Positions 1 through 11,703 of a stretch of DNA of 64,000 nt are shown here, piece by piece; within the stretch, counting starts at the first letter, position 1, and each line of letters opens with the position of its first letter. The position numbers and the translations under genes were made by a program. Under the pieces are notes generated by a model. It had not been told where the DNA came from. It saw nothing but the letters and a program-made list of their open reading frames with translations, and did not search any database. Source of the stretch: Miscanthus floridulus (taxonomy: Eukaryota > Streptophyta > Magnoliopsida > Poales > Poaceae). The stretch is from the NCBI RefSeq assembly GCF_019320115.1, contig NC_089584.1:74958791-75022790 (forward strand), in the 5' to 3' direction.

Positions 1-661
1 ATGTAGAGAAGTGCATGACTGGGTTTAGGATAGATGGCCATACTATCAAGAGGAGCAAACTTGTTTGCATATCAGTCATGAGTGCCACTTGAGTGATCTA
101 ACTTTGCATACGTGTGAGGATTGAGTGGTGTGGTGAATTAAGTGATTAACCCCTTAAAAATGTTTGTGGAAAGCTAACACATGTGCATAAGGTGTTGTAC
201 ACTTGGTGGTGTTAGCACATTTGCCAAGGAGAAGAAGTTGGAGTTAATGTGGATCAACTCGGTGAAGAAACGGAGGCAAAAAGAGGTCACTGTGAGTGAC
301 TATCTTTGGCTCCGGGGTGACTGGACTCACCCAAGGAGCGTCTGGTCATCACGCATAGAGAAGGGCACGGCTTGGTTCAATGACCGGACGCTGAGAAGAA
401 GAAGGTGACCGGACGCTAGTGGGTTACTATTCCCATGTCCGGTCTCACTAACGTGGTAGCTCAAGAAGTGGTCAACTAAGGCAGTGGAGGACTGGACTCT
501 GCCATGCATCCTTGTCACACAAGCTTGTATTTACTTTTCATACATTATGCTTGTGTAGTTGCTCTTATAATTAGTTTGCTTGTGTAGCTTGCTAGTTACC
601 TTCTTGCTTGTGTAGCATAGAATTAGCTCCTTTGCGTGGCTAATTTGATTTGAGCAACCTT
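1..661. repeat. Left remnant of a SIRE/Copia-like repeat split by the Tat element
   Basis: No gene is supported here. The sequence is moderately AT-rich, with repeated 'gcttgtgtagc' phrases and a 'gaccggacgct' motif of a kind I associate with SIRE-type Copia LTRs of panicoid grasses. It joins naturally to 31911-32285 once the Tat element and one copy of GTTAG are removed. The family assignment is from memory of such repeats and is not proven. The short ORFs are not convincing. Confidence 0.4.
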
Positions 662-666
662 GTTAG
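662..666. repeat. Target site duplication GTTAG, left copy (Tat element)
   Basis: GTTAG precedes the TGTCGG start of the left LTR at 667 and recurs at 31906-31910 directly after the right LTR end CCGACA. The exact 5-bp match defines the insertion boundaries of the outer element. Confidence 0.9.
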
Positions 667-2438
667 TGTCGGTATTTTGGACCGGCGAGCCCTCAACCAA
701 CTAGTGAAAATGTACTATGTGCCCCTAATCCTGGATGGTGATGCAAAGAGACACAAGGTTTATACTAGTTCAGGCAATAGGTGCCCTACGTCTAGTCTAA
801 GAGATCGATCTTGTATTCCTTACACCGAGGTGCTTGTAGTAGGGGTTTACAAGCTAGGCGAGAGAGGGAGCTAGTCCCAGGTCTCTGCATGGAGCGGCGT
901 GAATTGCTTGAGATGTTGATCTCAGGCAGCGGGGAATTGTGCGTATTAGAGAGTGTTGCCCGTTGCTTGTGCGTGTGTGTTTGAATCTTTGTCTGTCTGT
1001 GCATGCATCTATGCGTGAGTTCGTGAGCTCGTGTGTCTATGTTCCCTCCTCTAGAAACGGCCCCAGTCACTCCCTTTTATAGTTGAAGGGGGGACGGGGG
1101 TGATACATGTGTTCGCTACATGGCGTTTTGTGAGCGGAGGTGGCATGTCCGAGCCCTGTAGCTTGCCACTATGGTGGCATGGTCGATGAAGCGGTCTTGT
1201 CCTTGATGCATTGGAGCGACGTGCCGGTCATGCCCGATCCTGTGCGATGTGGGAGCTCCAGTGATAGCTTGACGCAGGGCATGGTGGACGACATGCTAGT
1301 CGCTATATGGCGACAGCGTAGAGAGCCAAGGCTCAGTCGGTGCAGAGGCCGAACCATCGTGGGGGCTCGGTGGGCGTGAATCCCGAGGCCATCAAGACCC
1401 TAAAGTAGATAGCCGAGGCTCGGAGGGAGCAGTTGGTCCTGTACACTGATTCTGAGGCTACAGGGACCTAAACTTGACTCCCCACGCCATGCTGTCCTTA
1501 GAGCAGTTGGGGTTAGGCTGCACAGTGCAGCATGGGCATCAGTCGTGTGCATAGTGCTGAGCACAGTGGCCGATAACCCCTACCCCATCCTATCCTAGAT
1601 AGCATGGTGTTGATGCGACTCCCATTTCGTTGGTCACTCCGCTGTGTTGAGCCATCGTTCGGCTAACATCGCAGGAGAGGTTGGTCGCGTTAGTTGGACG
1701 TGACGTTCTATCAGGGAAATCGGTCGAGGTGAAGGTGACGGGGCTGTCGTCGAGCCGACCTCAAGTGAGGCGGAGAATCGGCACCTCGTCCGAGGCTTTA
1801 CATGCGTGGCCTCGAGCGAGATAGAGAATTGGTACCCCGTCTGAGGCCTTACGTGCAGGGCCTCGAGCGAGACACAGAATCGGTTCCTCGTCTAAGGCCT
1901 TATGTGTAGGGCCTCGAGTGAGGTGGAGAATCGGCACCCCGTCCGAGGCCTTACGTGTGGGGCCTTGAGCAAGATGGAGAATCGGTTCCCCATCTAAGGC
2001 CTTACGTGCGGGGCCTCGAGCGAGGTGGAGAATCGACACCCTGTCCAAGGCCTTACGTGCGGGGCCTCGAGTGAGACAGAGAATCAGTTCCCCGTCCGAG
2101 GCCTTACGTGCGGGGCCTCAAGCAAGATAGAGAATTGGTTCCCCATCCAAGGCCTTACGTGCGGGGCCTCGAGCGAGACGGAGAATCGGTTCAACGTCCG
2201 AGGCCTTACATGCGGGGCCTCGAGCGAGACAGAGAATCGGTAGCCTCAGACAAGGTGGGGGTTAGCCAGTAGTTGTCTGTCCGAGGCCTTACGTGTGAGG
2301 CCTTAAGCGAGACAGAGAATCGGCAGCCTCGGACAAGGTGGGGGTTAGCTGGTAGTTGTCTCTTGGCTTTGATTATTATAGGATCTAAGCGATTTTTTTG
2401 GTTTTTGCTTAGGGGACCCCTTTTTATGGTACCCGACA
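667..2438 (-). repeat. 3' LTR of the Tat element (1772 bp)
   Basis: The LTR begins TGTCGG and ends CCGACA. It matches 30277-31905 but is 143 bp longer. The whole length difference is explained by one extra 51-bp tandem unit plus a 92-bp duplication of the 'caaggtgggggttag' segment near 2249-2345. Many substitutions separate the two LTRs, so this insertion is clearly older than the nested Tekay-1. Confidence 0.92.
1770..2335. repeat. 51-bp tandem repeat array in the Tat 3' LTR
   Basis: Ten units at a strict 51-bp spacing can be followed by the 'gagaatcgg' anchor at 1773, 1824, 1875 and so on to 2232. An extra displaced unit lies at about 2315. The unit contains 'ccgaggccttacgtgcgggg'. Because 51 is a multiple of three, the array keeps ORFs open on both strands. 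Those ORFs are repeat artefacts, not genes. Confidence 0.95.
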
Positions 2439-2460
2439 ATAGCCCCTGAGCCTTGGCTCA
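2439..2460 (-). other. Polypurine tract of the Tat element
   Basis: Reading minus, the bases next to the 3' LTR are purine-rich (aaggctcaggggctat followed by TGTCGGG). This matches the usual polypurine primer site for plus-strand DNA synthesis in grass Tat elements. Confidence 0.7.
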
Positions 2461-2610
2461 CGGCAGCTCCTGGTGGGATGGTGTTTCATACTCGAGGCCT
2501 CGGTGGGTGCGCATGAGCGCACCCATCGGGTGTAGCCCCCAAGGTCCTGGAGGAATGGATTTACTCCTCTAGGGGCTTTCCACATGTTCGAGCAAGAGGT
2601 TTTATCGCAT

Positions 2611-3871
2611 TTGCCGAGCCCATGAGCGCGAGTTCGGGTCGCTGGGTCTCGGTTTGGTTGTAGGAAGGGCCCCTGAGCCTCTACGCGGAGCAAGAGGGTG
2701 ATCAGGAGTTTCCCTGTCTTTTTTGTGCGGCCCTCATGCATCTTTTTCATTCGGAAGGAGGGGTGGAGTATGCCAGGCTACCCTTGGTGGGCGTGAGCAG
2801 TGACACCTCCGGTGAGCTATTATCGGGTAAGTCCGAGTGGAGGCCCATGCCCCATTCGATAGGGGTCGGCTGGTGGTCTAGAGATGCACTCCAAAAGTAC
2901 TAGAGGGCTTCTCTAGTGGGTCCCAGGGCCGTTCGATTGGCCTCGGGGGATCGATGCCTCCCTTTGGTGGGATCCCATTCAGAGACCTCACTGCTGGTCT
3001 TATATACGACTTAGGGCATCCTGAGCGATCGCTTGCTTGGGCCTCGGCCATGTACAGGCTTGCCCATAGTCATCCCTAACTCTGTTGTCCTAGGGCAGCT
3101 GTCGAGACCCTCGGGGGCCCAGCCTTCGAACCCCTGGACTGTAACGGGCTTGATGCCCTTTATCGCATTTTACTGAGCCCCCGAGTGCGAGCTTGGGTTG
3201 CTGGGCCTCAGCGTATATGCAGGGAGAGCCCCCAATCCTCTACGCGAAGCGAGAGGGCAAGCAGGAGTTCCCCTGTCTTTTTTGTGTGACCCTCACGTAT
3301 CCTTTTCGTTTGGAAGGAGGGGTTGTTTGCCGAGCCCTCGAGTGCGAGTTTGGGTCGCTGGGTCCTGGCTTGGTTGTAGGAAGAGCCCCCGAGCCTTTGC
3401 ATGGAGCAAGAGGGCGATTAGGAGTTTTCCTATCTTTTTTGTGCGACCCTCGCGCATCCTCTTCATTCGGAAGGAGGGGTGGAGTATGCTAGGCTACCCT
3501 CGGTGGGCGCGAGTAGTGACACCTCCGGTGAGCTATTATTGGGTAAGTCTGAGTGGAGGTCCTACCCATTCGATAGGGTCGGCAAGTGGTCCAGAGACAT
3601 ACTCCAAAAGTACTAGAGGGCTTCTCCAGTGGGTCCTAGGGCCGTTCGATTGGCCCTGGGGGCTCGGTGCCTCCCTGTGGTGGGATCCCCTTCAGAGACC
3701 TCCCTACTGGTCCTAGACACGACTTAGGGCATCCTAAGCGATCGCTTGCTTGGGCCTTGGCCATGTACGGGCTCACCCATAGTCATCCCTGACTCTGTTG
3801 TCCTAGGGCGACTGTCGAGACCTTCGGGGGCCTAGCCTTCGAACCCCTGGACCATAACAGGCTCGATGCCC
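2611..3871. repeat. Tandem duplication (offset 716 bp) in the Tat 3' untranslated region
   Basis: Segment 2611-3158 recurs as 3327-3871. Shared landmarks include the 'ggtttggttgtaggaag' region, 'ccaaaagtactagagggctt' and 'tcgaacccctgga'. The intervening 3159-3326 is a partial third copy of the beginning of the unit. No gene is supported; the ORFs here are by-products. The stretch 3872-4150 holds nothing I recognise. Confidence 0.85.
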
Positions 3872-4149
3872 AGTTCCTTCATCTGAAAGGAATCGGGTGA
3901 GGGATATTCCCCTCCCATCGGCTGACAATGGCAGGTGCGCCTTTTGAGGCGGTTTCTCGGGGAGACAAAACAACGCCTACCATTGCTACGGTCAGATGTG
4001 ACGCAATGTTAGCAGACAAGATGTTACTGTGCGTGCGTGATTAATAAGGAAAAGGTGGGCACGTGGGCGGTTTAATTGGATCCAAATTAACTGCGCCAAA
4101 TCTGAGGGAAACTTCCTTGGTTTTGTCGCCCTTCCGTTCCGCACCCTTC

Positions 4150-4326
4150 CTGCTTAAATACGTGATGAGCCTCGCCCCTCTCCTCCTTACCTTGCCTACA
4201 TTCACCTTTTCTACCTTCGAGCCATTGCTGAGTGTAGAGAGCACTGGGGAGAAGAAAGGAGAAGGGCGAGGAAGAGAGAGAGAAAGAGAGAGCCTTACCG
4301 CCGTAGCCGCCTTCTCCACCGCACCA
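4150..4326 (+). promoter_or_regulatory. Probable promoter and 5' UTR of the Tat antisense gene
   Basis: A TATA-like ttaaata lies at 4154-4160. A pyrimidine-rich leader follows and then the ATG at 4327. The arrangement fits a plus-strand promoter for the antisense gene. Only the TATA-like box and spacing are seen; transcription is inferred. Confidence 0.45.
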
Positions 4327-6550
4327 ATGGCCGGTGGCATTGTTGTCCTCTAGGCAGATCCATGGGGTCCATTCGACGTGTCCGTGGAGATGCTGCAGTC
4401 GCTCGTTGATGACGGCCTCCTCCGCCCAGTTACCAACCCCACCAGGCTAGAGTGGATTGCTTCGGGGGGCGAGCTAGAACCGAGGCCACGCGATGGCTAC
4501 ATCGTGAGCTTTGTGTCCTTCCACGGGCATGGTCTCGGCCTGCCGACGGATCGGTTCATGCGGGTGCTCCCATACTACTATGGCATGGAGCTCCATAACT
4601 TCAACCCCAACTCCATTGCGCAGGCAGCCATCTTCGTCGCCGTCTGTGAGGGGTATCTAGGCATTGCCCCCCACTGGGAGCTGTGGCTCCACCTCTTTCG
4701 AGTGGGCCTCACCACCAAGCCAACAGGCATGGTAGGCACGTGGAAGGCGATGAGGGTAGGTGGCTACACTCTCCAAGTGCACCAAGACCGGCAACTCCTC
4801 TACATCCCAGCCCAGCTCATGTTGTCCAACCATCGCTGGTACAATAGCTGGTTCTACCTCCACAACGATGATGGCGGGCTTCCCCCCTATACCGGGCGGG
4901 TCATGGAGAGCCAGCTAGAGAAGTGGAGGTATGGCGTCCCGGTGGTCGACCAGCCCAAGCTATAGCCACTCCTAGAGGGGCTATGTAGCCGTAGCCTTAC
5001 GGTGGCTGTGGTCGTGGCAGCCTTCCACCGCCAGAGGGTGCTGCCGCTGATGGCACGGCGGTGATGCCTATTCAACATGACACTGGATGAGCCAATCGAG
5101 GGTGTCCAGATGTCTGTCGTCGCCCTCTCCGACAAGGAGATTCTACATTAGGTGAGAGAGACGGTGGAGGGGCGGCTAAGGAGTGGTGGTCTGACCCCAT
5201 TCGCGATGCGCCCATCACGGGGGTACCTCTCTTTGGTAAGTCATGCATCGCTGTGGCCCTCGAGGCCTCCTTGCTCCTCATGTTTTCCTATTCCCTTATT
5301 TGTGTTTGCCATCCCTATAGGGGATGAGGGATGTGCGAGCCTCCCTGCCACCCATTCCCGAGGACGTAGAGCGGAGGGCGGTGAACCGGGCGCACGCCGA
5401 GGCACAGAAGAAGCGAAAAGACACCGAGGAGGCAAGGCGCAAGAGGAAGAACCTTGAGCGTGAAGAGCTAGAGAAACATTGTCAACAGCAGAGGCACGAT
5501 GGTCTCATGGTGGAGCCATCTCCATCACCATCATTGTCAGATTCCTCGAGCGACGACGACGAGGGCGAGGCAGGGCGGGGTGCCCTAGACCATCTCCCTA
5601 ACATCGAGGGGACTATGCCTGGGGCATCGGTGAGCGGCCTAGCGTCTCCAGGAGGAGGGGGAAAGGATGCCTCGGGGCTAGCGATCGCCCACCCAGGGGC
5701 CGAGACTGACGCACCCGAGGCATGGGCATTGGGGAAGCGCGCCGTCAGCCCGATGGGCTCAACGGCGGAGGTGGAGCAAGCGGTGGTGGGGGCAACAGAA
5801 CCACCTCTGCAGAGGGTCGAGGGGCACCAGAGTCTAGTGAGAGCCGGCCGGCACCGGCAGACACAAAGGCCGTGCCTCTGCCGCCGCCGCCGCCATTGCA
5901 GAGGATGAGGGACACATTGCAGAAGCGGTTGTGTCCCTGTTTGAGGTAAGTGTTTTGTTAGTGGTGTTGTAGCATCTCCTGGACGTCCCTTGGTCGTATG
6001 CTAATCTTGTGAGTGCTTTGCCCTTAGCCGAAAGCATCAGGCAGAAGTGCCTGCCCTAGCACCGCGTAAGGTGCTCAAGGTGAGCACCAGCTCCACCGCC
6101 CAATGGGTGATGGAGGCGCAAGCTGCCATACAGCGTGGCGCAGCCTTGGCCAGGGCCGACCTAAAGGAGCTGGACGCCCAAGGAGAGGCGGCCAAGGCGG
6201 CCACGGAGCAAGCAGAGGAGGAGGAGCCTACACCCCACGAGGCTGAGGCTCGCGAGTTAGATGAAACCGAGGCACCCTCAGTCACCAAGGCCACCGAGGG
6301 CGAGGCCGAGGCCCCTCGGACCTCCAAGGCTGAGGCGATGGAGGTTGGGGTGCCTAGGACCACCGAGGCCAAGGTGGTGGAGGTTGGAGCCCTTGGGACC
6401 ACCGAAGCTAGGATGGCGGAGGCCGGCGTGAGCGTGGCGAAGCCGGCAGCCCAGGAGGCGGAGATGGAGGCAGGGCAAGCTTCAATACCGCCCCCGGTCC
6501 AAGGCCCGCTGTCGTCGTAGGAGAGCACCTAGGAAGTGGAGGTCCATTTG
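4327..6550 (+). pseudogene. Antisense spliced gene of the Tat element, 5' half (PF04195-like 'gypsy-type transposon' protein)
   Basis: The reading frame starts at 4327 and is broken by TAG at 4351-4353. It then runs openly from 4378 to 4965 with a conserved-looking domain (positions such as GLPTDRFMRVLPYYYGMELHN) that I recognise as the plant 'putative gypsy type transposon' family. TAG at 4963 and further stops follow. Canonical introns are visible at about 5236-5319 (gtaagt to ctatag) and 5947-6027 (gtaagt to ccttag). The rest is Ser, Ala and Glu-rich low-complexity sequence, with a TAG near 6520. It lies opposite to gag-pol, as in other Tat elements, and its role is unknown. Tekay-1 inserted in its last exon here; the same frame resumes at 21824. 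Confidence 0.75.
6546..6550. repeat. Target site duplication ATTTG, left copy (Tekay-1)
   Basis: ATTTG at 6546-6550 precedes TGTAACACC and is repeated at 21819-21823 after CTGCGACA. The match is exact. Confidence 0.95.
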
Positions 6551-9289
6551 TGTAACACCTCGGGTGTTAACCTTGCATAACTTGACTTGCATAACGTGAG
6601 CATGAGCATCAAGCATTCATAAATCATCATTTACAATTGAAACATTTGATCGAAACATATGAAACATTGCTTGTTATTTCGTGTTTCTTGGAACATATGC
6701 ATATGATCTTGTACAAAGGAATGCAAGTGGGTAGTGCTAGTCACTAAAACACCTTAGCTACACTTAGGTTGACTAAAGGAACCTTGTTCATGAAGGCCAC
6801 ATTTCTTGATCAAGCATTTAAGTGTTATTTCATGTGTTGACATGGATAGCTATATGAGTGACTACTACATGAAATGCTTAAATGACCTTGCAAATTGTTT
6901 TAACATGCTTAGGGTATCATCATGAACAACTTTGGTATTTAGGGCTAGGGCTAAATTGGTCATTTAGTCAGGGTTTGAGTATGTATCATGTTTTCAAAGT
7001 GACATGTTTGACTAAAGTTGAACTAGGTGTTAGAGACCTTGCATGGAGGAGTTCACTAAAGCAAAGTTGTAGTGTTTGACATAAGGAACAACTTTGATTT
7101 TTGGGTCTTTGACTGATTCTGCTCCTAACATGTGTGAATTTGAGTTTCAAAAATCAGTGAAATCATAATTTCTACACTTCGCAAATTTTTGCTAAGTCGT
7201 GAACACTGTCAGCCTGACAAGCCGACTTTGAGCATGATTTTACTCGGTTTAGGTTGCGAATTAGAGTATGCTTCCTTAACAAGAGTTGGAGATGGTACAT
7301 GGTTCTACAACTTCTATTCACTACGTTTGCACTAAGGAGCCACCGTTTAGCCGGTAAATCAACGAGAAAAAGCGCTGTCAGGCTCGGCCATCGCGCGACT
7401 GACGAACTGAATCGCGAATGAACATGGCCGACCGGTTTCAGGCTTTGTGCGCCGCGTGTCCCCGGCGGCGGCCGCGCGTCGCCAGCGCCCTGACCGCGCA
7501 GGCCACGCCGTGCCTGGGCGCGGCCTTAACCCCGCCAGCGTCCGCCCGAGTCGCCCCGCGCTTCATTTCCCATTTTCTGCTCCGTCTTCCTCGCCGCAGC
7601 GACAGCCGAGCTCGGCCCGCACCTCCGCCGTCGCCATAGCCGTCACCAGCTCGTCCTCACTGCTCCTTCGCCACCGCAATAGCACCACCATCTCCCCAGC
7701 GCCCCGTAGCTTCTTCCCGTGCCCGCCATTCGCGCTTGGTAAGCCTCCGCCGCGCGCACATGCTCGCCGGAGCTCCGCCACCACCCTCCGTCGCCGTGGC
7801 CAGGCCTAACTAGACCACCCCAGGCCACGAGAGCACGCGCACTAGCTTCCTTGTAGTCTGTAGATGCTTGGCGTAGTGTTTGTTTGAGCCGCCGTAGCCT
7901 TCACCAGCGTCCCGCCGACGTCCCGCCTCGCCAAGCCGCCATGGCCACCGCCGTCGTCCTTACCGTCGATGTTAGGGTCGGCCAAGGGGTTCAATAGAAG
8001 CGCTAGGTTGAGTAGGTCACGCCGTGAAGACGTTACCGCCGGCGGACTCGCCGTCGACGAGCCGTGGCCGCGCGAGCTTGCTCAGCGCCGCCGGCTCTGT
8101 TTCGGTTTCACTGACAAGCGGGCCCTGCTGACCAGCGGGTCCCACCTGTCAGCGACAGCAGTAGTGTAGGCTAACTCATTTTGAATCCAGTTTTTGATTT
8201 CTTTTGTTATTTTTGTATCTTTAGTTTGGTAGCTCCAAAAATGTTGAAATAAATATGGTTGTGTTCCTTAGGAAGTGTAGTATTTAGGAAAAATATGTTC
8301 TTTGCTTCAACAGTAGAAATTTGTGGAGATTTAAATAGGGATTTCAAATGTGCTTTTGAATGCATTTAAATTTGTTTATTTTATATCTAGAGTTCCTATG
8401 CTCCAAAAATTATGAAATTTTTGTGGTAGGCTATTCTTGTTATACATGAGCTTGGATAAAAATTTGAGGACCAGTGCATGTGTAGATCTATAGTTATAGA
8501 TTTTCCTTTTATAAATAGTTAATCCTTGCATGAATTTTTATAAATTAATTATAAGTCCAAAATTCATGAAATTAATTGGAGGTGATACTAGTACCATATG
8601 GATGTTAAGAAAAATAAGAAATCTGTTGCTTGACACTTTTCAATAGGATTTTCCATTTATGCTATTTCAAGCCTTGCTTCCTTATCATTTTTGTATGGGA
8701 TGTTCTACTTAGTAAAATGACCTGAAATTTTTATAGTAGTCCTTTGATAGCATTATTAAGGCTCTGTAAATTTTTGAGAATTTATTAAGCACCTCTGATA
8801 TATATTTATTATTTAACCTAGATATCTAAATAAAATAATAAAGGCAATTTAATAAATAGTTTGGGCTTTGCCATTATATTATCTTAACTATATTTGGTAT
8901 ACTTAAACTGTTGGTAGGTTCTAGGTTGTCAAATTGTGAATGATTACATGAAGTAGAGGTGTTATTACTTTATATTGCATGTTAAGTCATTTCCGGACTG
9001 ATTCTAGAATATGATGAGTTACACGTTGAAACTGATGTAGACTGTAAAAATGGTTAATAACAAAGTTGTAGAAAATTTGATAAGCTTTCCAGAAAGTCCA
9101 GGATCACTAGATTTGGAATTGTAGAACTCTAGTTATGAGTGAAACAAGCAGATACTGTTTATGGCATAGTCGATGCATTGTAGAAGTAGTTAAGTAGTAA
9201 GCGAGAAGAGATATGCACCTACTCAAACAACGTGATGCACTTGTTAACATTATGCATTCGTAATACTCATACCATACTCATGCATCTAG

Positions 9290-9502
9290 GATCGGAGGAA
9301 GAGATCACGTTGCTGGAATTCGAAGAAGCAGAGGAAGGGAACCCGCAGGAGGATCCGCAAGCCGCAGCTCCCGAAGGCGTGGAGCAGAACCCTGAAGAGC
9401 TTCTGGAGTGCCCTGACCATCGTCCTACTTCCTTTCTGCGAGGCAAGCCCCGGAGCATTATAAGTCTCCCAGTAATTTACAAATGTTTACTTACGTATTT
9501 AT
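9290..9502 (+). other. Candidate acidic mini-exon inside the Tekay-1 LTR
   Basis: After a splice-acceptor-like ctag at 9286-9289, a frame stays open to 9502 and encodes an acidic peptide beginning GSEEEITLLEFEEAEEG. It then becomes Pro and Glu-rich. The 3' LTR has the same segment at about 20169-20381. A phase-matched acidic segment after an acceptor-like site also occurs in Tekay-2 LTRs (48165-48259). Translation and splicing are inferred; the sequence shows only the open frame, its composition and the acceptor-like AG. Confidence 0.45.
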
Positions 9503-10470
9503 GATTGATGCATTAGGTTATAAGAGTTGAATGAAACCACTTGATGCATGTACATTCCTTGTCCAGATATTAACCCTTTAACCGGTATAGGTCCAGGATC
9601 GAATATATGCTTAGCCATGCTTAGACCGGTAGAAGTCGGGTGATGTCCTGTCACCTGCGAGATATAGGTGGATACCGGAGCATGGTTGGCTATATCTGCT
9701 ATCGTGGAACAGAACCATGTGGTAAAAGTAAATCGAGACCGGACGGGAGGTCGATAGGGAAGCAACAAGGCATGGAGGTCTTGGGTGTGGACTTATCCCC
9801 GTCTGTGTCGATCAAGGACCGTACCGTTGTTGGAACTTCTGACAAGATTGAACACATGCCTCTCACTTAGCTGGCCGGATAACTCGTTCCGACCGCGAAG
9901 CCGAGTAATTCAACTCAGGCCAGGAATCGTTCTGTTGTGCGCTCCTTCCGGGGAACGATCAGACTGAGCCCAAGGGCAGGCTTGGCCTGAGCATCCTGGC
10001 ATCTGGTGTTCCAGATTGTGCGGCGCAGTACAAACCCGCGAAATGTGTACCGGAGTTGTACCAAAGGTGACCTAAGACTATCGTGGCTGATAGATCTAGG
10101 TTTGTGTTAGGAATAAATTCCCAGCTGGTTGAAATCGATTCGAATCGCCGTCTCTCCCGGATAGTGAGAAACTTGGCTAGCTCCAACATCGTAGTAACTG
10201 TGTTATGAAACGTGATGGTTCAAATGAATATGGAATTACAATATCTGCTATGGTTACTATTGTATGATTCTAAATAACATACCACATGTTTGGCATAGGA
10301 TAGTTGCTAACCTAGAAATGGATAGTTATAATTAACTTGATAAAAGAATCACAACTGTACAGCGGTTAATTGCCTTTTTCACAAAAATGTTGTCAAGTTA
10401 CGTCCACTTATACAGCCTTGCATAATCCTTAGAGTCATTTTATTTCTGGTTCATGACGGGTAAGTCTAGC

Positions 10471-10490
10471 TGAGTACCTTCTCGTACTCA
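10471..10490 (+). promoter_or_regulatory. Perfect LTR hairpin TGAGTAC-loop-GTACTCA
   Basis: A seven-base perfect stem with a six-base loop sits between a gtaagt-like site at 10460 and a pyrimidine-rich acceptor-like tract ending in gcag at 10514. The 3' LTR has an identical copy at 21350-21369. It could act in RNA 3'-end formation or packaging; that is inference. Confidence 0.5.
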
Positions 10491-10941
10491 GGGTTTATTT
10501 TCCCATTGTTGCAGATGGCACTGTGTATCATGGTTATTGCAAGAGTTGCTTCTATCCCGCTGTGGATGAGGAGTAAGCCGTGGGCAGGCTTCCTTAGTAA
10601 TTCCTATCTTTGCTTTTGTGGACCGTGATCTGGTTTGGCACTGTAGTAAACTATGTTGGAAAACTTTATTTCAAATTTATTTGCTTCCGCTTTGTTTATC
10701 AAATTTGTTTTGTAATAACTTTTATTCGTACTCTGATGATGAAACGTATCTGTGAACTTTATGTAAAATGTGGCATGTATGTTGAATCCTGTACGATCTT
10801 GGTTGTTGTAAATCGTTTATCGAGACCCGTCGTGGTACTCGACGGACTACCGGGTTTATATGGGTTCAAGTATGACGGTGCGACCGCTTGCGGATTGCCA
10901 TTATACTTGTATTCTTATAAATTGGTCGGTTCTGCGACAGC

Positions 10942-10957
10942 TGGTATCAGAGCAGAT
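10942..10957 (+). other. Primer-binding site of Tekay-1
   Basis: TGGTATCAGAGC starts two bases after the 5' LTR. It is the usual complement to the 3' end of plant initiator Met tRNA and marks the start of minus-strand DNA synthesis. Confidence 0.9.
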
Positions 10958-11703
10958 TCAACGTTAATTGTCACAAGTGTATTTAAAACAAAAGTTTTTG
11001 TTTCCGAAAACCCTTCTCTAGCAACTAATAGTTATATAATAGGTATTTGAAATCTAAAGTGTGCCAATGATCACTTTCCTTATGCCCAAATTAAGGACTA
11101 TTAGGTGGCTATGTAAGTACTAACATGGGGGTTTTTACTTCGTCGTCCATACGGCGTGCTATAGTATGGATGCCATTCACTTGAGTGGTAATGTATGGAT
11201 CACTGCCTCTACGCCAAGGTAAAATGAGTGTATGACCGCAAGATGTGAGCGTGCGATCGGGAAGAGTTAGCTTTGGTACGGCTATGTATACATGCTTGCA
11301 TGTGTATATGGTACGTATTTAATTGTGGGTTTAAATTCTTGCCGGGTAGATTGATATGGAAGTATATGTATGGGGATACATATATGAAAGTATTTACAAT
11401 TACATTCTGCATATTTCATTATGGGATTAGGGCTGAAATGAAATTTTATGCAGGTACACTAACAACGAAACGTGTAGCTCGACTAGTTACGCTATTTATG
11501 AGAGAACATATGTATGCCACCGTGTCTACCGTTAGAAACAAATTTTTCCTAAGTTTGTGAGGACGTACGGCACGAGCATGCATCATGTTAAAATACCATT
11601 CACATAATTACATTGTTCCTCCCCTTATAAGATTCTTACTCGGTTATGTAACTCTTATCCATTATGGCATTGTCTCACCAAAGGGTACATGTTGATGGTG
11701 CAG
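10958..11703 (+). other. Tekay-1 leader, no gene seen
   Basis: This 746-bp stretch holds no convincing ORF. It presumably contains packaging signals. The end is notable because the accessory ATG at 11704 directly follows gtgcag, an acceptor-like sequence. Confidence 0.6.

Larger units (their letters stand above)
6551..10939 (+). repeat. 5' LTR of Tekay-1 (4389 bp)
   Basis: The LTR starts TGTAACACC and ends TGCGACA. A very GC-rich block at about 7380-8160 contains a donor-like ttg|gtaagc at 7736-7744. An AT-rich block at 8170-9220 has nothing recognisable. An acidic mini-exon candidate lies at 9290-9502 and a perfect 7-bp-stem hairpin at 10471-10490. ORFs in the GC-rich block appear in several frames and are not convincing genes. 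Confidence 0.97.

Noticed and set aside
1761..2243. ORFs of about 70-95 residues on both strands with repeated motifs
   Set aside because: They are produced by the 51-bp tandem array, whose period is divisible by three. The same occurs at 31331-31916.
3193..3716. ORF of 172 residues in the plus strand
   Set aside because: It lies in the tandemly duplicated Tat untranslated region, overlaps other open frames and has no recognisable domain.
7418..7828. GC-rich ORFs in several frames (also 18298-18708)
   Set aside because: They are inside the Tekay-1 LTR, open in multiple frames on both strands, and of low complexity. Composition explains them.
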